Source: an uncultured Actinomycetes bacterium | GTDB taxonomy: Bacteria > Actinomycetota > Geothermincolia > Fen-727 > JACVIW01 | Direction: 5' to 3' | Assembly (NCBI GenBank): GCA_937127245.1 | Contig: CAKZLU010000029.1 | Location: 193,502-257,501 of the forward strand | DNA length: 64,000 nucleotides | Part shown: piece by piece, positions 63,874 to 64,000 of the stretch | Layout: every line of letters begins with the position of its first letter | Numbering within the stretch: position 1 is the first letter of the stretch | Made by a program: the position numbers and the translations under genes | The notes under the pieces: model-generated | Databases searched by the model: none | Told to the model about the DNA's origin: nothing | What the model saw: only the letters and a program-made list of their open reading frames with translations

Positions 63874-64000
63874 ATGAGAGTCCTTTTTGTTTATTCTGAA
63901 CAGGATCCTTACTCAGAAGAAAAACCGCTCGAGACCTGGGAGAGGATGCAGTTCGGCATCTCCTACATATCCTCATTTTTGAAGAAGGAAGGGCATGAAA
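63874..64000 (+). CDS. Probable B12-binding radical SAM protein (partial, N-terminus only)
   Basis: The first 42 codons are visible: MRVLFVYSEQDPYSEEKPL, ETWERMQFGISYISSFLKKEGHE. A short first strand, followed by a Gly-Ile-Ser-Tyr helix and a KKEGHE turn, is the usual opening of the cobalamin-binding domain in B12-dependent radical SAM proteins. The catalytic CxxxCxxC motif would lie beyond the window, so the call depends on the N-terminal pattern only. Confidence 0.65.
   Translation, partial: MRVLFVYSEQDPYSEEKPLETWERMQFGISYISSFLKKEGHE

Overview
The window reads as part of the chromosome of an anaerobic, H2-metabolising bacterium. Housekeeping gene order (tig-clpP-clpX-valS-folC-ndk-mreBCD-mrdA-rodA, then era-deoC-recO-uppS, then glyQ-glyS-ppdK-dgt-dnaG-rpoD) resembles Gram-positive lineages. 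Together with a two-subunit glycyl-tRNA synthetase, an LppX-like lipoprotein and many GTG/TTG starts, it suggests a deep-branching anaerobic actinobacterium (Coriobacteriia/Aquicultoria-like) or a related clostridial-type lineage. This placement is inference from gene content; no rRNA is present.

Region 1 (1-3,325, minus strand): a potassium-uptake operon. It starts with an unannotated 51-residue single-pass membrane protein, followed by trkH, a membrane-anchored OB-fold-like protein and trkA (which runs off the left edge). Region 2 (3,494-8,623, minus): NiFe-hydrogenase maturation genes: a maturation protease, hypF, hypC, hypD and hypE; hypA and hypB are not in the window. Region 3 (8,720-14,410, minus): a structural operon joining a Tat-exported group 1-type NiFe hydrogenase (small and large subunits), a four-helix membrane protein nearly devoid of histidine, and RnfC- and RnfD-like subunits. 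It ends at a strong terminator and begins with a promoter and a 16-bp palindrome. No other Rnf subunits are present, so this looks like a non-standard link between periplasmic H2 oxidation and cytoplasmic ferredoxin or NAD. The hydrogenase small subunit also has a Cys where standard enzymes have the Pro that makes the medial cluster [3Fe-4S].

Region 4 (14,771-19,205): a GC-rich, decayed IS3-family element, possible tiny ORFs, tRNA-Lys, a YdcZ-type membrane protein, a Gfo/Idh/MocA oxidoreductase and tRNA-Leu. Region 5 (19,239-37,128, plus): protein folding and turnover (trigger factor with an apparent CTG start, ClpP, ClpX), ValRS, FolC, Ndk, the rod-shape elongasome, Era, DeoC, RecO and UppS. 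Region 6 (37,277-43,181): a tungsten aldehyde ferredoxin oxidoreductase, an intergenic region with paired repeats, a lipoprotein, an acyl-CoA dehydrogenase and a membrane protein with a Lys-rich tail.

Region 7 (43,244-53,988, plus): glyQ, glyS, ppdK, a flavoprotein, a dGTPase, dnaG and the primary sigma factor. Region 8 (54,144-60,734, plus): an iron and oxygen-defence island with an encapsulated-ferritin-type protein lacking shell gene and cargo tag, rubrerythrin, superoxide reductase, ferritin, flavodiiron protein, flavin reductase, rubredoxin, an Rrf2 regulator and a ferredoxin-like protein. These fit reduction of O2, superoxide and peroxide without catalase and storage of the released iron. 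Region 9 (60,939-64,000): tRNA-Asn, then about 2.8 kb of mostly decayed DNA. It holds hairpins, one possible gene with a perfect ribosome-binding site, remnants of a DnaJ-type zinc-finger gene and of an MGMT-like gene, and finally the start of a probable B12-binding radical SAM protein.
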